Below are positions 54,090-63,998 of a stretch of 64,000 bases of DNA, one piece after another (positions within the stretch are counted from its first letter, which is position 1; each line of letters starts with the position of its first letter). A program made the translations under genes and the position numbers. Under the pieces are notes generated by a model. That model saw nothing but the letters and a program-made list of their open reading frames with translations. It was not told where the DNA came from and did no database searches. Source of the DNA: Acidobacteria bacterium AB60 (GTDB taxonomy: Bacteria; Acidobacteriota; Terriglobia; Terriglobales; Acidobacteriaceae); contig VANK01000005.1 of the NCBI GenBank assembly GCA_008682415.1, forward strand, positions 62,001-126,000, written 5' to 3'.

Positions 54090-55093
54090 ATGGCTTTCAG
54101 AAATGAGCGTGTACAAGACCGAATCCAACTAGGCGCTCGCCGAATAATGAATATTCTTCGCAAGCATGGTGTCGCTACGATGCGCATGCTTGAGCAGAAG
54201 ATTTCAGATGCTGGGCCGAATCCCCAAAGAATTGATCCACATATTCTTACCAAATCGCGCGTCGAGCTTTTTGAAAAACAGATCCTCCAGACAACGAAAG
54301 TAGGTAACACTCAGTGGCATCGTCTTGCAGAAAGTGAGATGTATTTGTTGAAGCGCGATTCGAAGAGCTACAAAAACTTCATTCACTCACTGAACGGAGA
54401 GAGTTTACGGACCGGATGGGTGATACCGCCGAAATCGCGGTCATGAAAGCAATGCAGCAAAACAGGCTACACTTCGTCGGTCACTTTGCGGACCTCAACG
54501 ATCATGAAGACAATCGACGCTACGTGAAACATGATCCCGATTTTTTCTCCGGAAGACCAATAATTGGAGGGAAGCTCGACTACATTCTTTTTAATCCTGA
54601 TGCTGGTGGGCTCGGAATAGAGATCAAAAACACGCGAGAATGGATATATCCCGACAAAGCCATCGTCACAGAGCTCCTCCGGAAATGCCTCCAGATCGAT
54701 GTCGTCCCCGTCCTCGTGGCTCGCCGCATTCACTACACAACCTTCAGTGTCCTAAATGCATGTGGAGCGATCGTCCATCAGTTCTATAACCAACGCTACC
54801 CAAATGCGGAAGCCGCCCTCGCTGCTGAAGTACGCGATAAAAATAAGCTCGGGTATTTCGATGTGAGGATAGGAAACGAGCCAGACGAGCGGCTCTTGCG
54901 ATTTTTTGGAAGTAGTATTCCGCTCGTGGCAGAAGAAAGCCGTGAAAAGTTCGACGAGCGTAAAGAATTGATCGATGAATATGTGAGCGGGCCAATGAAT
55001 TACGCCGAATTCGAGCGAACTTTAAGAGAGGGCGGCGACAATGAAGGCGAAGAAGAAGGGCCAGATTGGGATCCCGACAAGGACCTTCTCTAA
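54090..55093 (+). pseudogene. winged-helix / PD-(D/E)XK protein gene with a probable frameshift
   Basis: Two overlapping frames look like one gene. 54090-54446 starts with an HTH-like part (RRIMNILRKHGVATMRMLEQKI, then VGNTQWHRLAES). Protein-like sequence then continues in the frame of 54416-55093, already upstream of its ATG (VFVEARFEELQKLHSLTERR), and runs on with LDYILFNPDAGGLGIEIKNTREW: Asp, 13 residues, Glu-Ile-Lys, a PD-(D/E)XK site. The shift lies near 54335-54345. If each part is expressed separately, the second would still be a 225-residue nuclease-like protein. GC is clearly lower than that of neighbours, consistent with transfer at the tRNA. Confidence 0.6.
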
Positions 55094-55097
55094 TTCT

Positions 55098-55116
55098 TCG
55101 CCTCTATTTGAGGCGA
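55098..55116. terminator. small hairpin after the nuclease-like gene
   Basis: TCGCCTC-TATTT-GAGGCGA, a perfect 7-bp stem directly after the stop at 55093. It lacks a long T run; weak terminator or 3' stabiliser. Confidence 0.45.
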
Positions 55117-55189
55117 TCCCGAACCCAACACTATTCCTAAATACATATAAGCACAAATACACGGCGAGGGGCCGACCGGTTCTCCGAGA

Positions 55190-57487
55190 TTAGCCGACCT
55201 GTGGCTGGTCGCCCAGAAGGGGGAGGGGCGGAAGGGTGATCTCAGGGTCGAGTTTGCGGCTCGAACAGACACGGTTGCGGCCCTGCCGTTTGGCTTCGTA
55301 CATGGCGCGATCGGCCCATTCCACCAGCTGTGAGGGCCCGAGGCCGAGGCGCGGCGTGATGGTGGCGCAGCCCGCAGAGATGGTCACGATGCCGTAGGGG
55401 CTGGCTTCATGGGTGATGCGTTGTTTCGCGACGGCGCTCCATAGCTCCCGGGCAATCTCAACGGCTCCCGTCTCATCGGTGTTGGGGAGCACGATGGCAA
55501 ACTCCTCGCCGCCGAAGCGCGCGGCCACATCGCCGGCCCGGGTCACGACATCCATGGCGGCTTCGGCAATCTGTTTCAAGCACTCGTCGCCACGCACGTG
55601 CCCGTAGCTGTCGTTGAACAGCTTGAACAGGTCCACGTCCACCAGCACCATCGAGAGGGGTTTGCGATCGCGGATGGCGCGGCGCCACTCCGCATCGAGA
55701 TACTCTTCAAAGCGCCGCCGGTTGGCAATGCCGGTCAGGGGATCGACCACCGCGAGCTTTTCCACCTCATCGTAGGCCGCCTTGAGTTTGTGTTCCGCCT
55801 GGATGCGGTCGGTGACATCGCGGAAGAACCACACCCGCCCCAGGTAGCGGCCGTCGTCCGTGTGCAGGGTGGTGGTATAGCGTTCGAGGATCCGGCCGTC
55901 CTTGAGCTCGACCTCGCACTGATCGTCGGCATCGCGGTCCGCGTAGAGTTCCTGAATGCGCGCCGCAAAGGCGGCCGGATCCCGAGCCTTTTCGATGCAC
56001 TGGGCGAGGAGCCGTTCATCGAGAACCTCGACGGTCGGCTGGAGCAGGCTGCGCGGCACGTCGGGAGCGGCGATGCGCCACACTTCGGCGAAGCGGCGAT
56101 TGTAGGAGACGGCTCTTCCCTGGTCATCGACCACCAGGATGCCGTCGAGGGAGTTCTCGTGGATCGCGCTCAGGAGGGATTGGTGGAAGGCGCGCGATTC
56201 TTCGGCCCGCTTGCGCTCGCTGATATCGCGCACGATGTTCAGGATGCCGGTAGGAATGCCGCGCACCGGGTCGCGGATGGCGCGCAGACTGGCTTCCACC
56301 CAGACATACGCTCCGTCGGCTTTGCGAACCCGGCACTCGATGATCGCCTCGCCGCGGCCGGTGCGGAGCTGAGACATGAGTTCCGCGGCTTTGGGGCGGT
56401 CTTCCGGATGAACGATCGCGAGGCTGTGCATGGTGAGCAGATCCTCGCGCGTCCATCCTCCGAGGCTTGCGCCCGCGGTCGACACATAGCTCCGGTTCCC
56501 AAGGAAGTCCGCGATGATGATGATGTCCCGGGAGTTCTCCGTCACCAGTTCGTGAAGATAGACGGTTTCGCGCAACTTCCGTTCCGTGGCGCGCAAGTTC
56601 CCCATCACAACGGAGAGCGTGTACAGGGTGAACATGGCGGCGGCCAGGGAGAGCTGCAGCTGGATGCCGACTCCCAGAAAACCCAGTGACCCGGCCGCTG
56701 CGGGTGCGCCGTGATGAAACAGATGAAGGCTTCCGAATCCGGCCACGCAGAGGACCGCGATCGAGGCCCATCCCAATCCGAGACGCAGCTGCGTGAGGAT
56801 GAGGAGGGGGAAGACGACGGCCATGGGGGGGATGAGGGTTTGATTGAGGAGAAGCGGATCGAGGACAACCAGTGCGACGGGGTAAAGGAGATTGGTCCAC
56901 GAGCCGATGGTCTCCTTCCGGAAGCGGGTGCGGAAGATGGCCACGAAGGCAGGAGTGGCAACCGTCATGCCGAGGGCGTCGGTGGTGACCCAGTCGCGGA
57001 AGGCGGGCCAGAGGGCGTAGTTCTGCCACAGATGCGCGATGACCGCGAACGGGATGCCGACGATGGCGGGCGCCGCAATGACGCCCAGCGTGAGGAAGCG
57101 GAGCAGGTAATACCGTTGGGTGAGCTGAGGAAGCTGGGCGAGGCGTCCGCGCAGGAAGAGAGCCGCGAGGAGCGCCTCGCAGACATTGAGGACGGCCAGG
57201 GCAACGTTGGTCTGCCACCCGTGCTGGCCGACCAGCATGTTGCCGCAGACCTGGGCAGCGAAAGCCGCCGCAATATAGGCAGGCCATCGCCGGCGGGGCG
57301 CAAGAAGCAGATAGGAGAGGAGCAACCCGTTGGCGACCCAGATCACGTTGATCTGGATCTCGAGTCCCACGAAATACGTCGTCGCGAGGGAGGCGAGAAA
57401 GCATCCGGCGACGCGCGCGAGGCTTCCGTAACGCCTCCGCAGCGGGAGGAAGCGAGAGCCCTCGATCTCAGGCTTGCCTGCGCGCAC
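55190..57487 (-). CDS. MASE1-PAS-PAS-GGDEF diguanylate cyclase
   Basis: A 765-residue membrane signalling enzyme. Residues about 20-305 are a MASE1-type sensor with eight or more transmembrane segments (VIWVANGLLLSYLLLAPRR, TDALGMTVATPAF). Two PAS domains follow (VTENSRDIIIIADFLGNRSYVS to ISERKRAEE, and AIHENSLDGILVVDDQGRAVSYN). The GGDEF domain has DPLTGIANRRRFEEYL and ARFGGEEFAIVLP at residues 659-663. An RAGD inhibitory site lies five residues before GGEEF, so product inhibition by c-di-GMP is expected. No EAL domain. It starts at a GTG. Makes c-di-GMP from GTP in response to unknown signals. Confidence 0.93.
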   Translation of the reverse strand: MRAGKPEIEGSRFLPLRRRYGSLARVAGCFLASLATTYFVGLEIQINVIWVANGLLLSYLLLAPRRRWPAYIAAAFAAQVCGNMLVGQHGWQTNVALAVLNVCEALLAALFLRGRLAQLPQLTQRYYLLRFLTLGVIAAPAIVGIPFAVIAHLWQNYALWPAFRDWVTTDALGMTVATPAFVAIFRTRFRKETIGSWTNLLYPVALVVLDPLLLNQTLIPPMAVVFPLLILTQLRLGLGWASIAVLCVAGFGSLHLFHHGAPAAAGSLGFLGVGIQLQLSLAAAMFTLYTLSVVMGNLRATERKLRETVYLHELVTENSRDIIIIADFLGNRSYVSTAGASLGGWTREDLLTMHSLAIVHPEDRPKAAELMSQLRTGRGEAIIECRVRKADGAYVWVEASLRAIRDPVRGIPTGILNIVRDISERKRAEESRAFHQSLLSAIHENSLDGILVVDDQGRAVSYNRRFAEVWRIAAPDVPRSLLQPTVEVLDERLLAQCIEKARDPAAFAARIQELYADRDADDQCEVELKDGRILERYTTTLHTDDGRYLGRVWFFRDVTDRIQAEHKLKAAYDEVEKLAVVDPLTGIANRRRFEEYLDAEWRRAIRDRKPLSMVLVDVDLFKLFNDSYGHVRGDECLKQIAEAAMDVVTRAGDVAARFGGEEFAIVLPNTDETGAVEIARELWSAVAKQRITHEASPYGIVTISAGCATITPRLGLGPSQLVEWADRAMYEAKRQGRNRVCSSRKLDPEITLPPLPLLGDQPQVG

Positions 57488-57671
57488 ACTACCCTCGAAT
57501 CTCTATCGGAGGATTCGAGAAAAAGTTCAACAGACGGGGTGCCAAAAATTATTCCCCACTCTGTTTTTACCCTTTTTGTGGGAGAGCGCAAATGGCTCAT
57601 TTGTGCCATCACGGGGCGGAACACGCGCAGGCCGGCTGGGGGTGATCCCGGCCGGCCCAAAGTGACCGAAA

Positions 57672-58145
57672 CTACTCGTCCTTCAGGGATGTGCGGCGCT
57701 CTGCCGTTTGTGTGACGCAGCCCACCGAAATCTGCTTCCCGGAGGCGTCGAAGTCGGTGATCGTCCCGGTGGCACTGAATCCCGTGCCATCGCTGCTGAG
57801 CTCGACCTTGTTCGAGCCTTCGGCGAGCGACTTGAAGGTGCCGTCGGGGTTGTAGCGGAAGAACCAATAGGTGGGGGTGTACAGATCGGCCTCAACGCGG
57901 GTCCAGCTTCCCAGGCTGCTGCCGCGCAGGAAGGTGTTGGCGGTTTCGGTGAAGGAGCCGTCGTGACTGTACATCTGCAGGGAGCGGACTTTCCGGATGA
58001 GCGCGCCGGACTGGCAATCCACCACGGTGACGCTGACGTCCCACGTGCCTTCGATGCTGTGGTTCTCCTGCGCCTGGAGCGAGGGCTGGGAACCAGCCAG
58101 TGCCATTGCAATTGTTGCGACCATGCCAAACATTGTCTTCTTCAT
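57672..58145 (-). CDS. small exported beta-barrel-like protein
   Basis: A 157-residue secreted protein with signal peptide (MKKTMFGMVATIAMALAGSQPSLQA). The mature part has repeated hydrophobic strands (SIEGTWDVSVTVVDCQ, VRSLQMYSHDGSFTETANTFL, YWFFRYNPDGTFKSLA, GTGFSATGTITDFDASGKQI) suggesting a lipocalin-like or similar small barrel. Two Cys (in VVDCQSG and VGCVTQ) may form a disulfide. No family is named. A GGGAGG ribosome site precedes the ATG. It lies between the cyclase and sigma-factor genes, all on the minus strand. Confidence 0.75.
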   Translation of the reverse strand: MKKTMFGMVATIAMALAGSQPSLQAQENHSIEGTWDVSVTVVDCQSGALIRKVRSLQMYSHDGSFTETANTFLRGSSLGSWTRVEADLYTPTYWFFRYNPDGTFKSLAEGSNKVELSSDGTGFSATGTITDFDASGKQISVGCVTQTAERRTSLKDE

Positions 58146-58271
58146 GTCGACCTCCCGTTCTGGGTGTGTGGTTGGGCGACGGCAGACTGGCGATGCCTCT
58201 CCCGTGCCTTCACCCCTACAGGCGCAACCCGGCGGGAAAAACTGGCATGGGTCCGGAATTTTTTTGGGAGA

Positions 58272-58841
58272 TCAATTCTGGGCGATCTGGGCCTGCAGCC
58301 AGGAGCGGGCGAACTTCCAGTCGCGCATGACTGTTTCGGGAGAGACGGCAAGGACTTCCGCCGTTTCGTCGACGCTGAGGCCGCCGAAGAAGCGCATTTC
58401 GACCACGCGCGCCTTGCGCTCGTCGACCTTGGTCAGCGCGTTGAGAGCTTCATCCAGGGCAACCAGCTCCCGGGCACGCCCCATGCCGAGGTCGGGAAGC
58501 TCTTCGAGGTCAACACGTTGGGCATCGCCTCCCCGCTTGGCGGCCAGCCGCCGCCGGGCCCGGTCGAGGAGGATATTGCGCATGATCTGCGCGGAGATGG
58601 CAAAGAAGTGCGCGCGATGCTGCCAGTCAACGTTGGTGATGTCGACCAGCTCGAGGTACGCCTCATGCACCAGCGCGGTGGCTTGAAGGGAGTGGCCCTC
58701 GCGTTCGTCGCGCATGTAACGGCCGGCGATGCGCCGCAGCGTGCGATAGACATGGGGGGTCAGCTTCTCGAGCGCCGCGCGGTCGCCTCCGGCCCAGGCG
58801 CGAAGAAGGAGAGTGGTCTCCGATATCTGCTCGTCGGTCAC
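58272..58841 (-). CDS. ECF-type RNA polymerase sigma factor (Sig-70_X6-like)
   Basis: A 189-residue sigma factor with region 2 (TPHVYRTLRRIAGRYMRDER, LVHEAYLELVD, FFAISAQIMRNILLDRARRRLAAKRGG) and region 4 (VDERKARVVEMRFFGGLSVDETAEVLAVSPETVMRDWKFARSWL). The DRARRRLAAKRGG stretch is typical of the Sig-70_X6 group that in Acidobacteria and Planctomycetes pairs with Ser/Thr kinases. The start is GTG at 58841. It is divergent from a kinase gene across 123 bp. No anti-sigma factor is adjacent; kinase signalling may take that place. Confidence 0.92.
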   Translation of the reverse strand: MTDEQISETTLLLRAWAGGDRAALEKLTPHVYRTLRRIAGRYMRDEREGHSLQATALVHEAYLELVDITNVDWQHRAHFFAISAQIMRNILLDRARRRLAAKRGGDAQRVDLEELPDLGMGRARELVALDEALNALTKVDERKARVVEMRFFGGLSVDETAEVLAVSPETVMRDWKFARSWLQAQIAQN

Positions 58842-58964
58842 CTTGGGTGGTTTACCTTCAGTTCGGGCCGATTATAGCCAAATTCGAATCTGCTTCCTTT
58901 GCTGTAGCCAATTTGCGAGTCGGGTAGGCCGGTCTTATGATGGAAGGCATTTCTCCACGGCTCC

Positions 58965-61601
58965 ATGAACTCTGAGCGCCTGCGTCAAATCGAAGAGCTC
59001 TACCATTCGGCGAGAGAGAACGGCGTCGGCGTGCTGACGGCGGCCGATGCCGAGTTGCGGCGGGAGGTGGAGCATCTGCTTGCCCAGGACTCGGACAGCG
59101 GGAACAAGCTGCTGGATCAATCGGCGGCGAAGCTGCTAGCAGGGATGCAGGACTCGGAGGTAAAGGCCGGCTCCCAGCTGGGTCCGTACCGGATCGAGGC
59201 GCCCCTGGGCGAGGGAGGTATGGGGAAGGTATTCCGGGCCAGAGACACGCGCCTGGACCGGACGGTCGCGGTCAAGATCATGAAGGATTGGAGCGGCCGG
59301 TTCGAGAAGGAGTCGCGGGCGATCGCGGCGCTCAATCACCCCTACATCTGTACGCTGCACGACGTGGGCCCGAATTACCTAGTGATGGAGCTGGTGGAGG
59401 GGGAGACCCTGGCGGCCCGGATCAAGCGGGGCACGCTGCCCTTCTCGCAGGCGGCCCACCTGGGGGCCCAGATTGCGGAGGCGCTGGGGGCCGCACACAG
59501 CTGCGGGATCATCCACCGGGATCTCAAGCCGGCCAACGTGATGCTTACCCGTTCGGGCGTGAAGGTGCTTGACTTCGGGCTGGCAAAGTCAACTGCCGAC
59601 CGGGCTATGACCACGGAGAGTTCCGTGATGGGAACACCCGCCTACATGGCGCCGGAACAATTCGAAGGCCGGGCGGCCGATGCGCGCAGCGACATCTATG
59701 CGCTGGGGCTTGTGATCCGGGAGATGCTGGCGGGGAGGCGCGATGAGATCCCCGAAACGACACCGCCGGCGCTGAAGCGGGTGATCCGGCGATGCCTGGA
59801 GACGGACCCCGAGGAACGCTGGCAGTCGGCACGGGATCTGCGGTGGGAGCTCGAATCGATAGCGGCCGCGCCCCCGGAGGCTGCTAGACGGACATCGCGG
59901 GTTCCGCTTCTCCTGGCTGTAGCGTTCATGCTGGTGGCGGCCGCCGCGCTGAGCTACGTCTACTTCCGCCGGCCGTCGCCCTCGCCGCCGGTAGCGCGCG
60001 TGTCGATTCTGCTCCCCGAGAAGTCGCACCTGGACGCTTTGGCGATGTCGCCGGACGGACACTACCTTGCACTCGTCCTGGTGAAGGAAGGAAAGCAGCA
60101 GATCTGGCTCAGGGCTCTCGACTCACCCGAAGTGATCCCGCTGGCCGGCACCGATGACGCGAAATACCCCTTCTGGTCTCCCGACAGCCGCTTCATCGCC
60201 TTTTTTGCGGATGCCCGGCTCAAAAAGGTGGATCGCGCCGGGGGTCCGGTGCAAACCATCTGCGATGCGCTTGCGGTTACCGGCGGGAGCTGGAACCGGA
60301 ACGGAGACATTTTGCTCGGCGCCCTGTGGAAGGTCCGCCGGGTGTCGGAGAAGGGCGGCGGCGCGACGAGCCTTCCCGGGCATGGCGATAACACGGAGAT
60401 GTTCCCCACGTTCCTACCGGATGGGCATCACTACGTGGCCATGCGCAACGGCGTCAAAGACCGGTCGCAGGCGGGGATCTTCCTCGGCACGATGGACGGA
60501 CCCGAAGCGCGCCAGATACTTCCCGATGTTTCCCGCGCGGAGGTGGTAGATCCACCCGCCGGGCAAGACGTGGGAGAGATCCTGTTTACTCGCGCCGGAA
60601 CATTGATGGCTTTGCCATTCGATATGAAGCGGCTGGAAGCGACGGGGGAACCGGTGGCGGTTGCTCCGGGGATCGCATCGATCAACAGCTTGTCATTGTT
60701 TGCGGCATCAAGGAGCGGGACCCTGGCGTATGTTTCCGGGCAGGAGGGAGACTGGGTATTCACCTGGCGGGATCGCGCGGGCCGCACCCTCGGCTCGATT
60801 CCCGGCGCGGGCGGAGTGGCCATGATCTCTCCCGACGGCAAGCATCTGGCATTCGACTATAGCGGCGATACGTACGTGATGGAGATGGCTCGGGGAACTG
60901 TGACGCGGCTGACGTTCGCGCCGGAAAACACGAATCCCGCCTGGTCGCCCGACGGGCGCTATATCGCGTATGACAAGGTGGGGGTTGGCATCTACAAAAA
61001 GCTGGCAACGGGAGCCGGGAATGAAGAGCTTGTGGTTTCCGCCGACGCGCTTGCCGTTCCCAAGAGCTGGTCGCCGGATGGAAGCACGCTTGTGTACGCG
61101 AAGATCAATGCCGAAACGGGCGCGGACCTGATGGCGGTTCGGGTGAACGGGGATCGCAAGCCATTCCCCATCGTGCAAACCCGGGCGACGGAAGACCAGG
61201 GACAGTTTTCCCCCGACGGACACTGGCTCGCCTACACCTCCAACGACTCGGGGCAGGCGGAGGTGTACGTCATTCCCTTCCCTCCTACGCCGGGCGCGAA
61301 ATGGCTGGTTTCCCGAGGGGGCGGCGTGCAGCCCCGGTGGCGGCGCGACGGCCGGGAGCTGTTTTATATCTCAGCGGATTCACAGATGATGTCGGTTGCC
61401 GTGAGCACGCATCCCTCGTTTGAGTCGGGTATACCGCGCCCCCTGTTTCAATCGAATATCGTTGACACGGGAATCCGAACCGGGCCCCTGAGCTGGGACA
61501 TCGCCCCGGACGGCAACCGCTTCCTGATTGTCAGCCCGAATGTGACGGATACGCCGGTGCTGACCCTTACGCTGAACTGGCGAGTCAATGTGGCGCGGTG
61601 A
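58965..61601 (+). CDS. Ser/Thr protein kinase with PD40/WD40-type beta-propeller
   Basis: An 878-residue receptor-like kinase. After a short N-terminal helical part ([16 protein letters not shown]), the kinase domain spans about 68-325 with [42 protein letters not shown] and [11 protein letters not shown] transmembrane helix ([20 protein letters not shown]) is at about 330-350. The rest is a periplasmic TolB/PD40-type propeller with repeats such as [51 protein letters not shown] and [12 protein letters not shown]. It probably senses an external ligand and signals to the divergent ECF sigma factor. Confidence 0.95.
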   Translation: MNSERLRQIEELYHSARENGVGVLTAADAELRREVEHLLAQDSDSGNKLLDQSAAKLLAGMQDSEVKAGSQLGPYRIEAPLGEGGMGKVFRARDTRLDRTVAVKIMKDWSGRFEKESRAIAALNHPYICTLHDVGPNYLVMELVEGETLAARIKRGTLPFSQAAHLGAQIAEALGAAHSCGIIHRDLKPANVMLTRSGVKVLDFGLAKSTADRAMTTESSVMGTPAYMAPEQFEGRAADARSDIYALGLVIREMLAGRRDEIPETTPPALKRVIRRCLETDPEERWQSARDLRWELESIAAAPPEAARRTSRVPLLLAVAFMLVAAAALSYVYFRRPSPSPPVARVSILLPEKSHLDALAMSPDGHYLALVLVKEGKQQIWLRALDSPEVIPLAGTDDAKYPFWSPDSRFIAFFADARLKKVDRAGGPVQTICDALAVTGGSWNRNGDILLGALWKVRRVSEKGGGATSLPGHGDNTEMFPTFLPDGHHYVAMRNGVKDRSQAGIFLGTMDGPEARQILPDVSRAEVVDPPAGQDVGEILFTRAGTLMALPFDMKRLEATGEPVAVAPGIASINSLSLFAASRSGTLAYVSGQEGDWVFTWRDRAGRTLGSIPGAGGVAMISPDGKHLAFDYSGDTYVMEMARGTVTRLTFAPENTNPAWSPDGRYIAYDKVGVGIYKKLATGAGNEELVVSADALAVPKSWSPDGSTLVYAKINAETGADLMAVRVNGDRKPFPIVQTRATEDQGQFSPDGHWLAYTSNDSGQAEVYVIPFPPTPGAKWLVSRGGGVQPRWRRDGRELFYISADSQMMSVAVSTHPSFESGIPRPLFQSNIVDTGIRTGPLSWDIAPDGNRFLIVSPNVTDTPVLTLTLNWRVNVAR

Positions 61602-61676
61602 CCGATTGGAAGCGCACGGCAGCGATGCCCTGATTCTCTCCGCTCTTTCTGTGCGCGCAAAGCTCTGACAAAACGC

Positions 61677-61707
61677 TGGCCCCTCAGGCATAACACCTGA
61701 GGGGCCA
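61677..61707. terminator. intrinsic terminator between kinase and S8 peptidase genes
   Basis: TGGCCCCTCAGG (61677-61688), loop CATAACA, CCTGAGGGGCCA (61696-61707), then TTTC. A perfect 12-bp stem between two convergent genes. Confidence 0.75.
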
Positions 61708-61734
61708 TTTCACGGTCGTACGGAAGGTTCCGTT

Positions 61735-63597
61735 CTAGTTCGGTAGATCGCCCAGGAGAAGGCCGCTGGTTCCGGTAGTGGTCGCCGCCGCCGAATTCAC
61801 GGTGTCGACTGCCCAGCCATCGTTCAGCTGCGAGAACGTACCCCACATGGCACTCGTGCCCCACATGGCGCTCGTGCCCCACATCGCACTGGTACCCCAC
61901 ATCGCGCTGGTACCCCACATGGCACTGGTACCCCACATCGCGCTCGTGCCCCACATGGCACTGGTGCCCCACATCGCGCTGGTACCCCACATCGCGCTGG
62001 TACCCCACATCGCACTGGTGCCCCACATGGCGCTGGTACCCCACATCGCGCTGGTGCCCCACATGGCGCTGGTGCCCCACATCGCGCTGGCGGCGTTCAC
62101 CAGTGCAACCTGTCCGGAGGGCCCGACAACGACGGCGGGCGACAGGGCGCTGCCGAGGCCCAGGAACGAGTGGTCCTTGTTATTGAGGGCAGACTGAACA
62201 TCGAGGTAGCCCGCTCCCACGGTGAAGGCATCTGCAGAGAGGGTGAAGCTCTGTCCGGTGGTTTGATCGACCGCGGTGCTATACGGCAACAGGTTCTTGA
62301 AGGCCGTAAGCATCATGCGGGCCTTGATCTCGTCTGGCGTCAGATGCGGCTCTTGTTCAATCATCAGAGCCGCGGTGGCGCTGACCATGGGCGCCGCGGT
62401 GCTGGTGCCGCTCAGAACGAAGTAGGCATCGGAGGGTTTGGCCGGATTTCCGTTGTCTTCATAGAGGCCGCGCTGAATCTCGTTCTGCGGATTCTGCTGA
62501 TTCAACAAGAGCGGCTTGTTGTAGAGCGAGATCACCAGATTGCCCGGGGCAACCAGGTCCGGCTTGACGAAGTGATCGAAGGCCGTGGGTCCCTTGGAGG
62601 TGTAGCTGGTGGGTACTACGCCGGTGCGGTCGCGGCTGCCCTTGGTATTCATCGCGCCCACCGTGATCACGTAGGGATCGTTGGCGGGAGCGGTGATGGT
62701 GCCGTAGCCGTTGGTGTTCTGGCTGTTGTCGCGGCCATCGTTGCCTGCGGCGACGACAACCACGATGCCCGCCCGCCACGCCTGTTCCACGGCCTGGCAG
62801 AGAGGATCGACGAGGTAGCTCTCGTAGACCGGGCGTCCCAGCGAGAGGTTGATCACCCGGATGTTATAGACGTTCTTGAGCGCGATGGCCGTCTGGATGG
62901 CAGCAATGACGGAGCTTTCAGTGCCGGCGCCGTTGCCATCAAGAACGCGCAGGTTGATGAGCTTCGCACCGCCGGCGATCCCGCGGAAGGTATAGAAGCT
63001 GTGGGGATTGGAGGAGTCGGCTCCATTGCCTGCGATGATGCCGGTCACGTGCGTACCGTGACCGTACTGATCGACTGCGCTGGGGGCGCCCGGCACGAAG
63101 CTGGCGCTGAACGCAATGGATTGCCGGTTCATGTCTTCGGCGGTAGCGATTCCGCTATCGATCACCGCGACGCCCACACCGTTTCCACTGAGCCCCGCCA
63201 GCCAGGCCGCGGGAGCGTTGATGGAGTCGGTGTGATAGTCGTTCACCCAGCTACCGCCCGTAGAGGAGCCGGTGGCATAGACGGGCCGGTCCGGAGAGAT
63301 GTAGGCCACATCGGGTTCGGAGGCGAGATTGGAGATCTGCGAGGCCGGCACAGTATAGACGCCGCTCTGCAACAGACCCAGCTCGCGCTTCAGCTGGCCG
63401 CCGTGTTTGGAGACCTTCTGATGCAGATCCGGGGCAAGAGGACGGTTGAACTGTACGATCACGTCCACCTGACCGGACGCATTCTGCAGATCCTTCGCCG
63501 CCTTCTGAGCCTGAGCGACCCCGCTCAGGCTCGCGAGGACGAAGAGCGCAACAAAGAGCTTTACCATAGGCAATGATTTGAATCGTGCAAGATACAT
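61735..63597 (-). CDS. exported S8 (subtilisin-like) peptidase with C-terminal AMWGTS repeats
   Basis: A 620-residue serine peptidase. Signal MVKLFVALFVLASLSGVAQA; an I9-like propeptide (VDVIVQFNRPLAPDLHQKVS to VAYISPDRP); catalytic Asp147 in VAVIDSGI, His180 in GHGTHVTGII, oxyanion Asn in AAGNDGRD and Ser399 in SGTSTAAPM. After GYLDVQSALNN comes a tail with 14 tandem copies of the six-residue unit SAMWGT (DNA 61839-62090, 18-bp units), then a short end. A GAAGGAG site precedes the ATG at 63597. A paralogue lies directly upstream on the same strand. The repeat tail probably works outside the catalytic domain, for anchoring or assembly. Confidence 0.93.
   Translation of the reverse strand: MYLARFKSLPMVKLFVALFVLASLSGVAQAQKAAKDLQNASGQVDVIVQFNRPLAPDLHQKVSKHGGQLKRELGLLQSGVYTVPASQISNLASEPDVAYISPDRPVYATGSSTGGSWVNDYHTDSINAPAAWLAGLSGNGVGVAVIDSGIATAEDMNRQSIAFSASFVPGAPSAVDQYGHGTHVTGIIAGNGADSSNPHSFYTFRGIAGGAKLINLRVLDGNGAGTESSVIAAIQTAIALKNVYNIRVINLSLGRPVYESYLVDPLCQAVEQAWRAGIVVVVAAGNDGRDNSQNTNGYGTITAPANDPYVITVGAMNTKGSRDRTGVVPTSYTSKGPTAFDHFVKPDLVAPGNLVISLYNKPLLLNQQNPQNEIQRGLYEDNGNPAKPSDAYFVLSGTSTAAPMVSATAALMIEQEPHLTPDEIKARMMLTAFKNLLPYSTAVDQTTGQSFTLSADAFTVGAGYLDVQSALNNKDHSFLGLGSALSPAVVVGPSGQVALVNAASAMWGTSAMWGTSAMWGTSAMWGTSAMWGTSAMWGTSAMWGTSAMWGTSAMWGTSAMWGTSAMWGTSAMWGTSAMWGTSAMWGTFSQLNDGWAVDTVNSAAATTTGTSGLLLGDLPN
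61839..62090. repeat. fourteen 18-bp coding repeats (SAMWGT)
   Basis: Units of the type GTRCCCCACATSGCRCTS on the + strand, 14 in a row with only third-position-type changes, encode SAMWGT in the S8 peptidase. The DNA period is strict, with no indels. Confidence 0.95.
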
Positions 63598-63632
63598 ATG
63601 CAACTCCTTCGTAGCCTCGTGAACCTCCGAGG

Positions 63633-63998
63633 TCAGAAAAGGTCTCCCTGTCCGGTGGAATTCTGGTCCGTTGTACTTGTGCCCCAAAGAATGCTGGTGC
63701 CCCACAGAACGCTCGAAGCCGAGCTGGCGTTGGATCCCCATAGAATGCTCTCTCCCGCGAGCGTGTAAGTGCCCCACAAAATGGATTGTCCGTAGACGTT
63801 GGTACCCCACAAAACCGAGTCGCCGAAGACAGCGCGGGTGCCCCACAGAATGGAGCGGCTGGCGAGCACGGAGTTGTCGCCGGGCATCAACACGACGTGC
63901 CCCTTGTCATCCAGTGCGGCGTGTGGGGACATCGCGCTTCCCATTCTCGGCAGCACCAATTCGTTGCTGGCGAGAGCAGCCTTGATGTCCAGGTAGCC
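63633..63998 (-). CDS. second S8-type peptidase, C-terminal part (5' end outside window)
   Basis: The frame enters from the right edge with GYLDIKAALASNELVLPRMG, matching the GYLDVQSALNN region that ends the peptidase domain of the neighbouring gene. A tail follows with six degenerate repeats: SILWGTRAVFGD, SVLWGTNVYGQ, SILWGTYTLAGE, SILWGSNASSA, SVLWGT, SILWGTS, then TTDQNSTGQGDLF. Only the last 122 residues are in the window, so assignment as S8 peptidase rests on this similarity and the tandem position. Its stop is 35 bp from the start of the downstream paralogue. Confidence 0.8.
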   Translation of the reverse strand, partial: GYLDIKAALASNELVLPRMGSAMSPHAALDDKGHVVLMPGDNSVLASRSILWGTRAVFGDSVLWGTNVYGQSILWGTYTLAGESILWGSNASSASSVLWGTSILWGTSTTDQNSTGQGDLF

